NCBI GenBank assembly: GCA_051294375.1
Contig: CM119268.1
Span: forward strand, 6,019,525-6,083,524
Direction of reading: 5' to 3'
Length of the DNA stretch: 64,000 nucleotides
Source: Paraspadella gotoi
Lineage: Eukaryota > Chaetognatha
The translations under genes were made by a program, and so were the position numbers. The notes below the pieces were generated by a model, which had not been told where the DNA came from, searched no databases, and worked only from the letters and a program-made list of their open reading frames with translations. Shown here piece by piece: positions 1 through 25,000 of the stretch (its first letter is position 1; each line of letters begins with the position of its first letter).

Positions 1-123
1 GTTGACTGACTGATTCGTTGATTAATCCTTTAAATTTCTAATGATTAATTCATTATTTTATTGACTGAATCACGTAGATCGATTCACCATTTTGATAAAA
101 GTTTTCTTTTTCTTTTTTCACAG

Positions 124-175
124 GAACGATTTCGACGATTTCGTCTTCAGTCGTGATTTCTTCCGTCGGCGTTGA
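124..175 (+). CDS. Possible terminal exon of an unidentified upstream gene
   Basis: A CAG acceptor after a T-rich stretch is followed by one split-codon base and 16 codons reading NDFDDFVFSRDFFRRR, then TGA. The regular codons and clean acceptor suggest the last coding exon of a gene whose body lies left of the window. The family is not recognised. It is too short to exclude chance. Confidence 0.3.
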
Positions 176-1190
176 TTTAGAACTTTGCATTTCCAAGTCG
201 CCCATCGTCTCTTTCTGTTTTTTTGTTTTTGTTTCTGTTGTTTTGTTTCCGTTTTTTTTTTGTTGTTGTTGTTTTTGTTGTGTTGCTGTTTTGTTTATGT
301 TTCGTTTTACATTTTGTTCCTTGTTTTTTTTCCGGGTTTGGTCGAAGGCTTAGCTTTCTACATTATCCGCTCCTCTTTTTTCTATTCAATCGGACTTTTA
401 ATTCAAGAGAAAACAAAGTACATTTGTTTACAAACAACGGGTTTTTTATATTTAAAGAAACGGAATTATTGCGACTCTAGTCATCATCTGCGCTTAGTGA
501 CTTAATTCAAATTCCTTTATTAGTTTTATTCAAAAAAATTTTTCTTGAAAACTATTCAGGTTAAATTTGTTTTCCTTTGATCGATTGAGTTTTGAAATGT
601 AGATAAAAAATTAACATCAAAATGATAAGATTGGTAAAATTTGAAAAAATTTTAACCAGAGCCAAACATTTGAATGAAACTGAATCCCAGAAAATTCGTC
701 GGGTTAATTTTTCATTCGTATAATTGCATAGTTATATTAGACTAATAAACAAGGATAAACTATTGAGCAATTTACAACAATACCATGTTGGAAGTTAAAA
801 TTTTAGCCGAAACTTTTACCAAACTTTTCATAAATGTAATGATATATTTACGTCAAAAGCCTAATATGTATAAAAATTTCAAATTGAGTAGGTGGGAGCA
901 AGTTGAGCAGACAAACAGACGTGACACCCAGACAGAGAGACGATTTATAATAACAGCGAATTTAAAAATCTATTAAATTCGTTGCTCTAGATTCGACAAC
1001 CCGACGTATGTAAATTTTACATTAAAGCAAGAAATTAAGAAAAAATGATGACGATGACTCGAAACTTAGAAATTCCGTAGGAAAAGAAAAAAAAAACCTG
1101 TTTTGTGACAAAACAAAACAAAAACCAGGAAAGAATTTTTTTTTGGTTTTCTGTTTTTAAAGTCGAGAATCGGACGTTTCTCCCTAATTC
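176..1190. other. AT-rich stretch without a recognisable gene
   Basis: Mostly T-rich then A-rich sequence with many stops in all frames. The open frames near 150-500 are translations of T-rich low-complexity DNA. It could include the 3' UTR of the putative terminal exon at 124-175. Nothing else is supportable. Confidence 0.5.
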
Positions 1191-1420
1191 AAGTTTTGAT
1201 AGAAGCAGACGACGACGAACGACGACGACGATGTCGACGAACGACGATGACGACGACGAATAACCAAACCCAAAAATATCCCGAGGAGTTCAAAACACGA
1301 AATGTCCCAGCGGCTTAAATCTCGCGGCAGCAGCAGAAAAGAATAACAGCAGGAATTCGTGCGGCTGGCAGAGCGGCGGAGCAGCGGCGGAGGCTGTAAA
1401 CGAAGGATGTCAATGATAAT
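1191..1420 (+). promoter_or_regulatory. GC-richer GAC/GCGGCAG trinucleotide island, candidate PI4K2 5' region
   Basis: A local island of GACGAC and GCAGCAG/GCGGCGG repeats in AT-rich DNA, about 1.8 kb upstream of the first assignable PI4K2 exon on the same strand. The GAC runs resemble the Asp-coding runs of the later exons. It may be a promoter or 5' UTR exon of PI4K2. This is inference from composition and position; no splice donor could be fixed. Confidence 0.25.
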
Positions 1421-1648
1421 GATGATGATATTAATGTAGAATTTCAGAAAATATATATCAGCATGTCTTAAATCTGGAGGCAGGATAGCTTTTTTATTGA
1501 TGATATTATAAAGTATTGTTAAGAATTTTCCTATTTTTACCCTAATAAATAACTTGGTTGTACCAATTTTTTATTAATTTTTGATATATCGTGTAAAAAA
1601 AGCTTTAATTAAACGAAAGATTAAATGATGGTCACGCAAAATCTTTCC

Positions 1649-1652
1649 TTTT

Positions 1653-1688
<36 letters not shown>

Positions 1689-1690
1689 TC
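1649..1690. repeat. (CTTT)n microsatellite
   Basis: About ten units of TTTC/CTTT followed by degenerate CT-rich units. Simple sequence. Confidence 0.8.
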
Positions 1691-1944
1691 CATCTTACTT
1701 TCTTTCATCTTTCTGTCCCTGTCGCCTCAGCCATAACTCGGACTTGTCACGTGATCGTAAATGAGACAATTAAAAATTATTTGTGAAACATTACAACTCG
1801 CACTAGCTAACACTAAGACTTAAAGCTAGCTTTTTAACAATTAAACTATTCAATTTTTAAATATTTAAATCTTTTAACTACTTTAATTTTTAAATCTTTA
1901 ACTTTTTAACTTTTTAACTCAACATCCCCTTAACTTCTCAACTC

Positions 1945-2010
1945 CTCATCTCGACTGCTGGACTCCTCAACTCGACTCCTCAACTCGACTCCTCAACTCG
2001 ACTCCTCAAC
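1945..2010. repeat. 13-bp minisatellite (CTCCTCAACTCGA)
   Basis: Four to five tandem units of CTCCTCAACTCGA, the middle ones perfect, preceded by a degenerate unit. Confidence 0.7.
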
Positions 2011-2351
2011 TGATACTCGCTCCACCTTGATTCATCTTTTTGATTCTTCCGTTAAAATTCCTTTTTACCGACACAAAAAAATATTTTTCAAGTTAAGTTT
2101 ATTAGACTAAAACCGCGAAAATTAACGAAATCATCGGATACTTTGTAAAGTTTTTTTTTTTACTTTTCAATATTTAACCCAAAAAAATTTAAAAAAGAAT
2201 CAAAGAGAAAAAAAAATGGCGAAATTGACGAAAGAAAAACTTCGTAATCGACGGAAGGGATAAAGAAACGAGAAATTCTCGGGTTTGATTATTTGGAATC
2301 GATCATTTGTTTTGTAACAGCCTCGTTTTCGAACCTAATTTGCATTTTCAG

Positions 2352-2414
2352 AATTGGATGGAGAAAAAACGAGACGATGAATTTCCTTTGATACGAGATG
2401 ATGTAGATTTTGAG
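2352..2414 (+). CDS. Candidate acidic 5' exon (PI4K2 or upstream gene)
   Basis: A TTTTCAG acceptor leads into an open frame with a possible ATG (MEKKRDDEFPLIRDDVDFE) and a possible GAG|GTAGAA donor. The charged composition resembles the Asp/Asn-rich N-terminal exons of PI4K2. Its donor phase (0) does not match the phase needed by the exon at 3163, so a further small exon or another donor would be required. Low-confidence candidate for the start of the gene. Confidence 0.25.
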
Positions 2415-2479
2415 GTAGAAAAATACGACGTTGACGACGATAAAGAAGATGACGATGATGACGACGACGACGACGATTT

Positions 2480-3160
2480 CATTCCTTTATATTCTTCTCC
2501 TCTCTCTTTCCTTTTTCTTTCTCATCTGCGCATTTTTCCTCCCTCTCTTTTCCGTTATCCCGCTGCCCGTTAATCCCTCTTCACTTTCGTTTTTCTCCCT
2601 TTTTTCTTACCCCTCTCTCCTCCCTTTCCTCTCTCTTCTTCCATCCCTTTCCTCTTCTCTCCTCCCTATTTTCTCTCCTTTATCTCCTCCCTCTTCTTTC
2701 CTCCCTTTCCTTTCTCATCTTTCCTCTCTTTCCTTTCCTCACTTCTCTACTTTCTTTCCCTACCTTTACCTCCTCTCTCTTCCTCCCTCCCTTTCCTCTT
2801 CTCTCCTCCTTCTTTTCTTTCCTTCATCTCCTCTCTCTTCTCTTTCGTCTCTCCTCCCTTTCCTTTCTCATATTTCCTCTCCTTCCTTTCCTCACTTCTC
2901 TACTCTCTTTCCCCACCTTTACCTCCTCTCTCTCTTCCTCCCAACCTTTCCTCTTCTCTCCTCCTTCTTTTCTCTCCTTCATCTCCTCCCTCTTCTCTCT
3001 CTTCTCTCCTCCCTTTCCTTTCTCATCTTTCCTCTCCTCCCTCTCCTCACTTCTCTCCTCTCTTTCCCCACCTTTACCTCCTCTCTCTCCTCTCCTCCCT
3101 TTCCTCTCTCCCCCTCCCTCTCTCCAGCGCCGACCTCCCCTCAGTCCCCCTTCTCGCCTC
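2480..3160. repeat. About 680-nt pyrimidine tract (CTCCCTTTCCT-like)
   Basis: Almost pure C/T on the plus strand, made of degenerate CTTTCCTC units, ending at the AG acceptor at 3161-3162. The Ser/Leu/Pro-rich open frame across it is a translation artefact. In transcript orientation it is a very long polypyrimidine tract directly before a PI4K2 exon. Confidence 0.8.
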
Positions 3161-3162
3161 AG

Positions 3163-14206
<11,044 letters not shown>

Positions 14207-14363
14207 AAATGAAGACAAATGAAAGTGGCTGAATCAAAGCTGATCCAATCCCACAAAAGCACCAGCGTAACTAGGTCTTGGAAACAATTATCGTGATGAA
14301 CAATGATGCATTAATTCAAGCCGTAAACTGGATTCGTCCACCATTAGACGTGATACATATTTG

Positions 14364-14369
14364 AATAAA
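14364..14369 (+). terminator. Candidate poly(A) signal of PI4K2
   Basis: AATAAA 158 nt after the PI4K2 stop, in AT-rich DNA. Suitable distance for a 3' UTR end. Confidence 0.5.
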
Positions 14370-15139
14370 AATATGATCCTAGGACATTTACTAATCAAAC
14401 TATTTTTAGGTTGATGATGTCACGAAATTAAAATTCGCTCTTATCATAGGAATATTCTAACGAGTGCCCTTAATAATAAAAAGATAAAGTTATTTTGATA
14501 GTTGTTTTGAAAATTTTGAATTCTGAAAATGGTTATATTTTTTTTTTTGATGCCATCAGTCTGTTAACTGTGAATCATTGTAAACAAGTTAAAAAAGCCC
14601 TGAAAAATATTTTGATATAAAAATGTAGATATTTGTTTTACCTCGTGTACTAGTTAGACTAACCGGTGAGACTTTTTTTTTCATCTCATACCCATCAAGA
14701 TTGAATCATTTTGGCCAACTTTTATTCCATCGCAGATGGAATCAGAACCCAAAATGGAATCGGATCCGCGACACGGGTAGAATCCGCCGGAAGCCAGATG
14801 AGACTCTCTCATTGGTCGAACCACCAAGTGAAGCGGCCAATCACGAGATGGATTTAATGCCCGTGTCGATGATCCGATGATTCCATCACGATTCTTTTTT
14901 GTGTGTGAATTACATTTTTAGTCGGAACTGCTTATCGCAGGTTCTATCTCTATAAGTATAATTCACTTTGTCAATCCGCCTGTCCAGCCCCGAAATCTTG
15001 TTGGTAAATCGTTTTGTTCATATCGGAACATCCGTCTGTCCGTCCGTATTTCCCCTTAGCATTAAATACCAATAACTCGTGTCTCATAATAAGTGTCTCT
15101 AACTAAAAAATTTAAAAAAGTCTCAGGTAAAAAATAAGC

Positions 15140-15145
15140 TTTATT
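15140..15145 (-). terminator. Candidate poly(A) signal of the phosphodiesterase-like gene
   Basis: AATAAA on the minus strand about 130 nt after the stop at 15277; a second one overlaps 15150-15155. Confidence 0.45.
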
Positions 15146-15276
15146 ACTTTTTATTTTCTTTTTTTTTTTTATTTACATTTACATCATTGCGTCCATCATT
15201 GATCAAAGATTATATAATTATAATCACTACTGCCCCTTTCTCTCTCTCTCTCTCTCTTTCGACCTCCTTGCTTCCT

Positions 15277-18200
15277 TCAAGCTTGCAACTCTTCGTCCTC
15301 TTTATAGAAATGCTTGGCTGCTTTTTCAAAGGCCGCATCGAACTCTTCTCTGTTTTCCCCCAAATAAATCAAATTGTTCTTCATCATCTCCGTCAAGGGT
15401 TGACACTCGGGCATGAGCTTTGCCAGAAGCTCCATAGTGTCGCAAACTTTCGCAATGCGTTCATGCCATATTCGCCACCATTTATGGTAACATTTGCCGT
15501 TAAAAATTTCGGGAACGACTAAGCCCGCCTTGGCCAGTTCATAGCCTGGTAAAGTAGTTCATTTTTTTTAGTCGGATCTGCTTGTCAGCAGATCCCGACT
15601 CTATAATTCATTTTGTCGGTCCGTCGGTCCGCCCCCTCAATCTTGTCGGGCATTCACTTATATCATATCAGAACATCGAATTATGATAAATTATGCAAAA
15701 AAATTATGTTCGTCCGTCCGTCTGTCTATCTGTCTGTCTGTCTGTCTGTCCGTCTGTCCCACCTTAGCAAAAAACACCAATTACTTGTGAATGGATTGAT
15801 GGATTGGAATCAAATTTTGTGTGTGGGTAGGAAAGTGTGAGATTATTATTCAGTTAATTCATCAATTAATCCATTAATTAATCAATAATTAATTAATCAT
15901 TCAATTAATCAATCAAAACAAAAATTTCGGATTAATTAATTACCTAATTAATTAATTAATTAACTTGAATTAATTAATGATAATGATCGTGGGCAGATCC
16001 GACATTGTTTGCTCAAACTTTTTTTTTTTTGGTTTTGTTATTTAAAATTTTTTGGCCTCCTGTCAGAAATAATCTGTAACCAACATTTTTTTAGCCGGAT
16101 CTGCTTACAGCAGATTCTGGCTCTATAATTTGAATCCATTTTTTTCGTTCTGTTAATTTAAATATTTAAATTTTGTTGAATTGTAAACTGTACAATTTAT
16201 GCGTTTATCTTTTGTTTTGAATGTACTGTTTCAACTAATTGTTGTAAACAAATAAAACACATATATAATTCACTTTGTCGGTCCGCCCCCTCAATCTTGT
16301 CGGGCATTCACTTATATCATGTCAGAACATCGAATTATGATAAATTATGCAAAAAAATGATGTTCGCCCGTCCATCTGTCTGTCTGTCTGTCCGTACGTC
16401 CCACCTTAGCAAAAAACACCAATCACTCGTGATTTGATGAATGGATTGGAATGAAATTTTGTATGTGGGTAGGAAAGTGTGTGATTGAGCAGGAAATAAA
16501 GTTTTGATGGAATCATCCAAGTGGAAATGAGTTAAAATGGAAAAAACAAACAATCTATTTCACTATATGATTATGCTCTTTTTATTTTTATATTAAATTT
16601 CAATTCAAGCTGCATTAATTAATTATTAATAAATAAGTAATTAATTATTATTTGTAATTAATTAATTTTGTGATCGAGATTGATGTTTTGTGATTGAGAG
16701 GCGAGAACGATGGAAAACGATTTTGACATGAATAAAAAAAATAATATTAATTAATAAATTAATTAATTAATTAAATACTTATCTGATCAGCTGCTTACCG
16801 CTATTTATTGTGGGCATATCCGGCATTATTTGCTCAAACTTGTTTGATAAAAAAAAAATTAAAGTATTAAAATTTATCTGTGATAGATTACCTTCAGTCA
16901 ATAATTCAGCTTGGATCTTATTAACAGTAATATCAATCATCATTTCAGAAGATTTATATATATTTTCACTCATACAAACTCCACTGAGTAATTTCAAAAC
17001 CACAAGACGATGATCTTGTTGACTCCACTTCATAGAAACCTTCAAATAAGAAAATTAGAAAGATGTTGAGGCCTCCCTCCTATCAGCCCTGTTGTTGTTT
17101 GAGATGTCAACCAATAGCATGGCTTGCCCCCAACCTCAGTGAGCCAGGTGATTTTTAACTAGTTGCCATGCATACCAAATTTTAGATCCGGCGGTGGGTT
17201 AACCGGCCAGTCTTTCGGATCGATCCATTGGGTGAGGAGATAAAAATATTGCACAATTACTCTACGAATATCCAAAATGCCTTTTTAGAGGGTATTAACT
17301 TAATATGACATAATATGACATAATGACAAATTCATATTACTTTTTACATCGAACTTTTATATCAAACTTTTTTCACTCATTCAGTCTTGTTCAAGTGTTT
17401 GATTATGAATCTTGATCAGCCTCATGAGTTTACAACTTCATAACATAAAGAAGACTCACAAAGCTCAAGTTTAAACATTTTCCTCTTTACGGTTTACCAT
17501 TATTTGTTCAAAATTGTAGAGAGTGTAATTAAACTCTTTACTATCGCCCATCATGATTATTTGTTTAACCAAATGTAACATTTCATTCACGACTTGAGGG
17601 TCCAACTCATTGAAGAGGCCTTCTTCGGAGTTGATCAGCATCTGTAGCGCAATCTCAAAACAGAGGGACTCGACGGGAGATTGCGGGAAAAGCCTCGTCA
17701 CCGATTCCTTCAATTGCGTCATTCCATTGCTGGTTATGCCCCTAAAATATCCGGGTTTAAAATCTCAAACTCAAAATAATTAATATGACATGTTCTACTA
17801 GTAAATCAAATGGAATATTTTAAAACATTTGTAAAATCAAATGGTTTTATAGGTTACTTAAAACTTCTTTCATTTTTTGAAATTATTAAATTTTTTTTAT
17901 TATCTATGGGAGAGAGATAGAGAGACAGAGGGAGAGAGGGACGAACAACATCTTTCAGCAAGATTAAGGTAAACGATGAGGTGAAGATGGCTGAAACTTA
18001 ATTTAAAGCCATAAAAGAAAATATTAAAAATAAATTAAGGGGATTAATATTTTATTAAAAATAATTTTGATACTTTACATACCTGTGAGCTACGGAGCTA
18101 AAATATATTGACAAGAAAAATGAAGCTTTTTCCAATAATGTGAATTTTTCACAATAATGGTTAGACATATATAAAGCAGCATGAGAGACAAGAACAGTGT

Positions 18201-19067
18201 GGTAGTTATTGTGATAAGGATTTTCAATCTGTTGTTTATAAACGGACAATACAGTTCTAAGGAGAAAAGCAGGTGAGAAGAAACAGATTTACTTTTTATG
18301 GTCATAAAATGATTTAAATGTGGTACATTCTTTAGCAATAGAAAGTTTTAGTCATTTGCATGTTTTACCACAAAAAGCAGTGATATGACAGTTTCATGGA
18401 ACCAAAATAATAATTATGGTAGTTCACGTCAAAACTAACTTGATAATTCTTGGCAGAGGAAGATTTAAATGTTGTAAAAATTGATAGGCTATATAAATTT
18501 GAAGATTTTTTTGAAATTCATAGTCTTGTTCCGGAATTACAACTATAAAAAATTAATGACAAATAAATAATTAATTAATCTGACCATTAGACCTAAAAAT
18601 TCTTTAAACGTCATCACAAGCACAGGGAGTATAATGATTTTTTGAAAAAAATTTTCATAATGGGAAATACTGTGCTAGAAGTAAAAAAGTTTTTGTCAGA
18701 TTTTTCTCTCTCTGACTACTTCATCCCTTAATAATCAATTTGTGAATTGTTATTTATCAAACAAATTTATCGATTATTTGTTTTCCACTGATGATTAAAT
18801 AGAAAATATATATCAAAATATGGGGCCAAAATTTTTTTTGCGACTAGAAATTTATTTTTTTTTGTAAAAATCATCAAAGTCATCAAACTTGAAAATCTCT
18901 ACATCCTATATATTTTAATTTTTTTTATAATTACATGTTAATCTGTCCAAAGTATTCGCGTCTTTCCATATAGTTAGCCATTTCTCATAAATACGACGAC
19001 TATTGTCCACTTCCGTGGCAGTTGGTAAAGTATGATAAGAAAAAATTTCCATAGACAAATCATACAA
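15277..19067 (-). CDS. Phosphodiesterase-like catalytic domain exons
   Basis: Exons 19067-18935 (LYDLSMEIFSYHTLP, the linker resembling LDVLSYH of PDE5/6/11), 18542-18440, 18256-18083, 17741-17498, 17039-16892, 15545-15277. Present: the motif HNNYH inside ENPYHNNYHT, HRG with TSN, the E-containing helix and LLTEGYELAKAGLVVPEIFN, matching the EFFxQGDxE...LPISP region. Replaced: the HD metal pair (CHDLDHRG in active enzymes, here SSVAHRG), the late Asp (ADLSNP-like, here GVCMSEN), the ATDM segment (here IIMMGDSKEF) and the invariant Gln region (here RIWHERIAKV). Ends KEDEELQA then TGA. Catalysis by the standard two-metal mechanism is not expected. Confidence 0.86.
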
Positions 19068-22000
19068 CTATAAAAAAGTTTGGCAATAACACAAATATAC
19101 TTTTTGTTATGTTTATTGTTTTGTACTTGTATGTTTTTAGACATCCTATGGTTGATTTGCGTTATTTTCAATATGTTCGCCAGAATCAAAGCAATTTGCT
19201 GAAGCTTATCTTTATCTGCTTGATAAAATCCTTCAAGGCGATTTTGTCTGTTCGAGCAACCAATGACGCAAATGACTTCTTGTACCATCATTGAACCTTA
19301 AAGTAAACAAGTTTGAACAAACAATGCCGAATCTTCCCACGATCATTAGCGGTAAGTAGCTGATCAGATGATTAATTAATTAATTATTAAATTAAATAAA
19401 TATTTTTTTATTGTGTCAAAATCGTTTTCCACTTTGTCTCGCCTCTAAATCACAAAACAATCTCGATCACAAAATTAATTAATTAATTCAAATAAAAAAT
19501 GTTCAAAAAAATTTAATTTTCTACCATTTTTGGTATTTAGTTATTTGTTTTTATTTTTAATAGAGTAAGTTTTTTTTCTTTCTTAATTTGGTAATGCTAA
19601 AGGCCTTGCACCTTTTTTTGGTTCAAAAAAGTACTATTATAGTTTTCAGGAAAGAGGGAAGGATGTGTAACGTCAACATCGGGGCTCAAAAAAATTGTGT
19701 TAAAGATGAAGAAAAATATTTAACTGTCATACCTCAATTTGCTGTATGAGAGCATGCCCAGATGCAGGCAGTAGTCAATGCCGAGGAAGGGCATACCAAA
19801 TGTTGAGAATGTTTTACCCATATTTTGTATAATTTTTAATGAATAAAAGAATTATGTGATATACTTTTTTCCTAGATAGTAATATACAATCTGTAATATT
19901 TCAGTCAACAAGTATACATATTCAAAAATTGCCAATGATTTGCTAATGCGATATATTTTGCTCAAACTTGTAATAGTAAATTTTTATTCTGTTATACATT
20001 TTATTTATTAAATATTAAATACTGTAAATGAAACTAATCCTCTTACTTTCAAATATTTACTATTTTTCCTTCTCATGGTTCATTCTAATTATATTCCCTT
20101 TTCCTTATAATTCCTTTCCTTTTAATCCCTACTTACCATTTTCATCTTCTATATAGCTAAGCTAATTGCTCTTGCTTACCAAATGCAGATGGCATTTCAT
20201 GAATTTGAAGAGGAACAGTTTCTCCATCTTCCAGAGAGAATCTAAAGTGGTGTACATCAGTGTATTTTTAATTTCTTCAATTTCTTTAAATATTTTAAAT
20301 TATTTGAATAAACTATAATTTTTTCATGTTAAAATGAATTCCTCGTCAAAAGATGATAAAAGAAAAAATAAATCATTTTTAAAAATTATTTCATTAAGTG
20401 GGTTAAAAATTAAAAAAACTATATTTAACATAAAAAATTTAAATTTTGAGTTTAAAATATAGGTTTTTCTGATGTTTGACCAACTTAATGAAACATTTTT
20501 TAAAAAAGAGTTACATTTCTTAATATCAACTTTTCATGACGTATCCAAACCTGCAAAAAAATCTTACACAAAACTTTTTTGATATTTTAACATTTATTGG
20601 ATTTGTACTATGTATAAATATGGCCTACTGCATAAATTGTAAAATTTAGAATACAGTTTTTTATACATAAATGTTTATTAGTATAATGTTGTTCGTTCTT
20701 CACTTTTAGAATTTCGATTAAAGTTAAATTTAGGATTTTTACTACGCTTTAATGTACACTGTATTTTGAGCTTTTACGACCTATCCAGGAAGGGGGAAGT
20801 GCCCACATCTTTGTGAATAAGTCTTTAGAAATTTTCGTTCACAACCTAACTATGGTTTATTGGAAAGCTTCCAAACTTGGGTTTTAGGACCTCGGGGCAC
20901 TCTGCTTTAAGGCGCCATACATTAGGCTAATAAAAAGTCTTATATCTGAACAGGATAAGGGTGAAAATTTTAATGACTCCAAATAAAAATCTTACTCATA
21001 ACTTAAATACTGTAGCTGCATGACAGTATGAAGCAGTATATTATTTTTTTAGCTTGGTTTATCATCTTGCGGACTGTTAGCCTCTAGCCATTGGGTAGTA
21101 CCCAAGGCCTTAAATGATACCTAAGTTCATATCAATTGGCTTCAGCACTTGTTTTATTTATCATAATAAAATTATACTAACCCATTTTATATTATCTCTT
21201 GTCATTAGCCTAATCTTTGTGACATAATGATAATGTTTGGTATAGTAATCGTTGATAATATGATAAGTTAATTTAGCCTAGTTTCAATAATTTAACAAGT
21301 TAACCGCAGCAGTGACAGAAAGTATTTCAATATCATAATTATATTTTTTTGTCCTAAATTAATAATTTTATATAAGAAGTTTTACGGTATAGCTAAGCTT
21401 TTATTTAAATTGTAATTATTACATAATGGTGCTTGGGGACGTGAACATGTTGTTTGATAAGTATATTAGCTTCATTTTTCTATATAGTCCTCTCACTCAT
21501 TTTTATCATTTCTGACTTAACATTTTTAGTCGGATCTGCTTTCAGCAGATCCCAACTCTATAATTCACTTTGTCGGTCCGTCGGTCCGCCCCCTCAATCT
21601 TGTCGGGCATTCACTTATATCATGTCAGAACATCGAATTATGATAAATTATAAAAAAAAAAACGATGGCCGTCCGTCCGTCCGTCCGTCAGTCCCACCTT
21701 AGCAAAAAACACCAATTACTCGTGATTGGATGGATGGATTGGAATGAAATTTTGTGTGTGGGTAGGGAAGTGTGTGATTGAGCGGGATATGAAGTTTCGA
21801 TGCAATCGTCCGAGTGGAAATGAGTTAAATGGAAAAAACAATAAAATATATTTCACTATTTGAACACTAATTACTCATAAGTGGATGGGGCGATTGCCTT
21901 GAAATTTTGTATTTGGGTAGAAAAGTGTGTGATTAAACTGGAAATAAAGTTTTGATGGAATCGTTTGTGTGGAAATGAGTTGAACTAACTTGAATTAATT

Positions 22001-25000
22001 ATTAATTCATTATTAATTAATTAACTAATTACCGATAATGATCGTGGGCCGATCCGACATTGTTTGCTCAAACTTTTTTTTTTTATTTTGAGGTTGTCCA
22101 AAAACATAGCCTTTAAATCGCACATGAGTAAATAATATCACTTCTCATTATGGGCACCACATTTGTCTTCTCAAGGCGCATCTTTATCTGATGCAGCAAA
22201 TTTTATAGTCACCTTTAAAGCGTTACTGGAGACTCAAAATCAATGTCAAATCAATTTTTGAATGATTAAGGTCATTTAGTCTTTAGCCTTTTCATTGTTA
22301 TTATGTCTCTCTCTCTCTTTATTTCTCTATTTCTTACTTTGTAAAAGTTTTGTTTGTTAATTCTTTTTCTTCCACTGAAGATGACATAGAAACTTATGTC
22401 GAAATATATGGAAAATTTATAAATTTCTTTTTTTGCACTGCACTCCATTATGAAATTAAACTTTTTAATCAAGATACTGACACCTTATCTCTTCTGGCTC
22501 ACTGTGAACTTATTTTATAATTTAAGTTAATAATATTTGGGTGAATGATAGCATAGCTTTCATTTGAGCCCTTTTACGATAATTTTTATAAAAGATTTAA
22601 AAATTTCCTGCCATTTAAATGGAATTATAAGTTTTGGTTCCGGACCCTGTAAAAAAACTGATAAAATCATCGAAAGATGATGATGACGACGACTTTTTAC
22701 GGTTTTTCTTATTTTTGACTCACTTATCATAAAAATATATAAAAAAGAATTATATTTGGTGAAGACGACTTTTTATTTTATTTTGGCCTTTCCTATCTAT
22801 AAATAAATAATATTGTATTAATTCTTTTTTTTTCGTTGCGTTTGAGTTTTAGATGAAAAAAAATAATTTCTTTAAGAGGAAAGGTCATTCAGCACAACAA
22901 TACGTAATCATTGATGTGTTAGAGCTAATATATCGATAAATATATTATAGTCATCAGTAATCACAAAGAAATAAGTTCTTATTTATTTGTGTTCGTTCTG
23001 TTTTCAATAATTTTTTTTAAATGGGTAAATTACACAATTGTTAAGTTAAATGGGTAAGCACATTTTTTAAAGATTNNNNNNNNNNNNNNNNNNNNNNNNN
23101 AGAGAGAGATCTTTTTGAGTCGATTTAAAATTAAAAAATTAATTTAAAAAAATGGTTTTGAATTAAATTTGTTTCGGCGAATTTTTTGAGAAGTAAGTTT
23201 TCCTTTTTTGTTTTTTGTTTTTTTTTTTTTTTTGTTTTTTGTTTCGTTTTTTTTTTATCTTTTTATTCACGTTCGGGCTCACCAACGTGTGGACGCAACA
23301 AAAGTTTCAGAGTAAGAATGATTTATTTCTTCAACAACGTTATAAACAATAACAGTCAAAATGCTCAGATGCTAAGGTCTATTACAAATGGTATTTACAA
23401 AGGGTCAACGTTTGACCAATCAAAGGCAACTCGTTTTTGACCATATAAGTTGGGGAAATGAAGCGAGGTAAGGTTGGTAAGGTCATGTGGTTTGACCAAG
23501 GTTCGTGTTCTAGATGTTCGTACCACAACTAACAAAAATAATGAGAAAGAGAAGTAGAGAAAGAAAAATAGAAAAGCAAAAGAGAGAAGAGAAAACAAAA
23601 TATACTAGAATTAGAATTCCGATGGTATCCTTCGTTTTGTTGTATTATGAGATTAACAAAAATATTTGTTTTGTTACAACAATAATTTTATATGACATAA
23701 AAAACAGAAATGTTTCGACTCGGTTTCGAGTCTTCTTCAGCGCATTCAGGAGCCAGAGTTAAAGAGAAAATACCATTAAATATTTGTTTGCTTTAAATTA
23801 TAAATTTAACCGATCTTAACGGTTACCGTTAAAAATGTTAGTTTTAACGGTTAAGCGAATTTCCAAAAAAATTAACGGTTATCGGACTCTAGAAGTGGAT
23901 GGGCGATTGACTTGAATTTTTATTTTGGGTAAAAAAGTATGTGATTAAACTGGAAATCAAGTTTCGATGGAATCGTTTGAGTGGAAATGAGTTTAAATTG
24001 AAAAAACAAAGAACCTGTTTCACTAATTGATGATGCTTCTTTTTGTTTTATTTTAACTGTAAATGCAAGATGTATTAATTAATCAAATAATTAATCAGTT
24101 AATTAATCAATCAGTCAATTAATCAATCAAAACATACATTTTGGATCAAATTAATTAAATAATTAACTTGAATAAATTAATAGTTAATTAAGTAATTACC
24201 GATAATGATCGTGGGCAGATCCGACATTGTTTTGCTCAAACTTGTTTTTATGTAGTGATGACTACTTCGTCGTCAACGTCGCAAAAGGCAAAAAGGATGT
24301 GAGATTAGAAAAATAAAAATGCAAGGACAAGAACCGGATTTTTTTTGGAATTGCGCCACCAAACGAAAAACAGTGGGATCGATGGACCTTTGAGAGAACT
24401 CTACGAGAAAGGGAAAAAGTTTCTTCTCGACCTTTGCTTCGGTCACATTGACCTCAATTCCATCAGAGCCAGGCGGATTCATTTTTGTTTGGAACCAGTT
24501 ATATTCATGGCGGATAAGGAGACGCAAAAGTAGCGAGACCATTTGAGGTTCGATAAAGGGAAAGAATAATTTATTATATTTATTTTTTGTACTAAATGAC
24601 TGCTGAAAATAATGGGTAGCCCCACTCAATGGGGTGAGTCAAAATTTAGAATGAGTACATGCTCAAACAAAAATTTAGACATTTTTATATATACTTTTAA
24701 ATGAAACAAAATATTTCTTATATGGCTCTATACCCAAATAATTTTTTTTAATATTTATTTTAGATGAGAAAAAAGAATTTCTTTAATCAAAAAGTTGATT
24801 TAATGGTGACTAAAAAAATCACCAACCGTTCATCAGCGGCCATTGGTGCGGAGGCAAGTCATTCGCCTTCCAACCCAAAGGTCCACTGTTTCTAGCCCGG
24901 TGGTCGCCTAGCTGTTAAGAGGGATGGGGTGCTTAACCCGCTTGTAACACAGTGTTACAGCCTGATCCGAAGCTCAGGGATTGCTTATTATTGAACGGTT

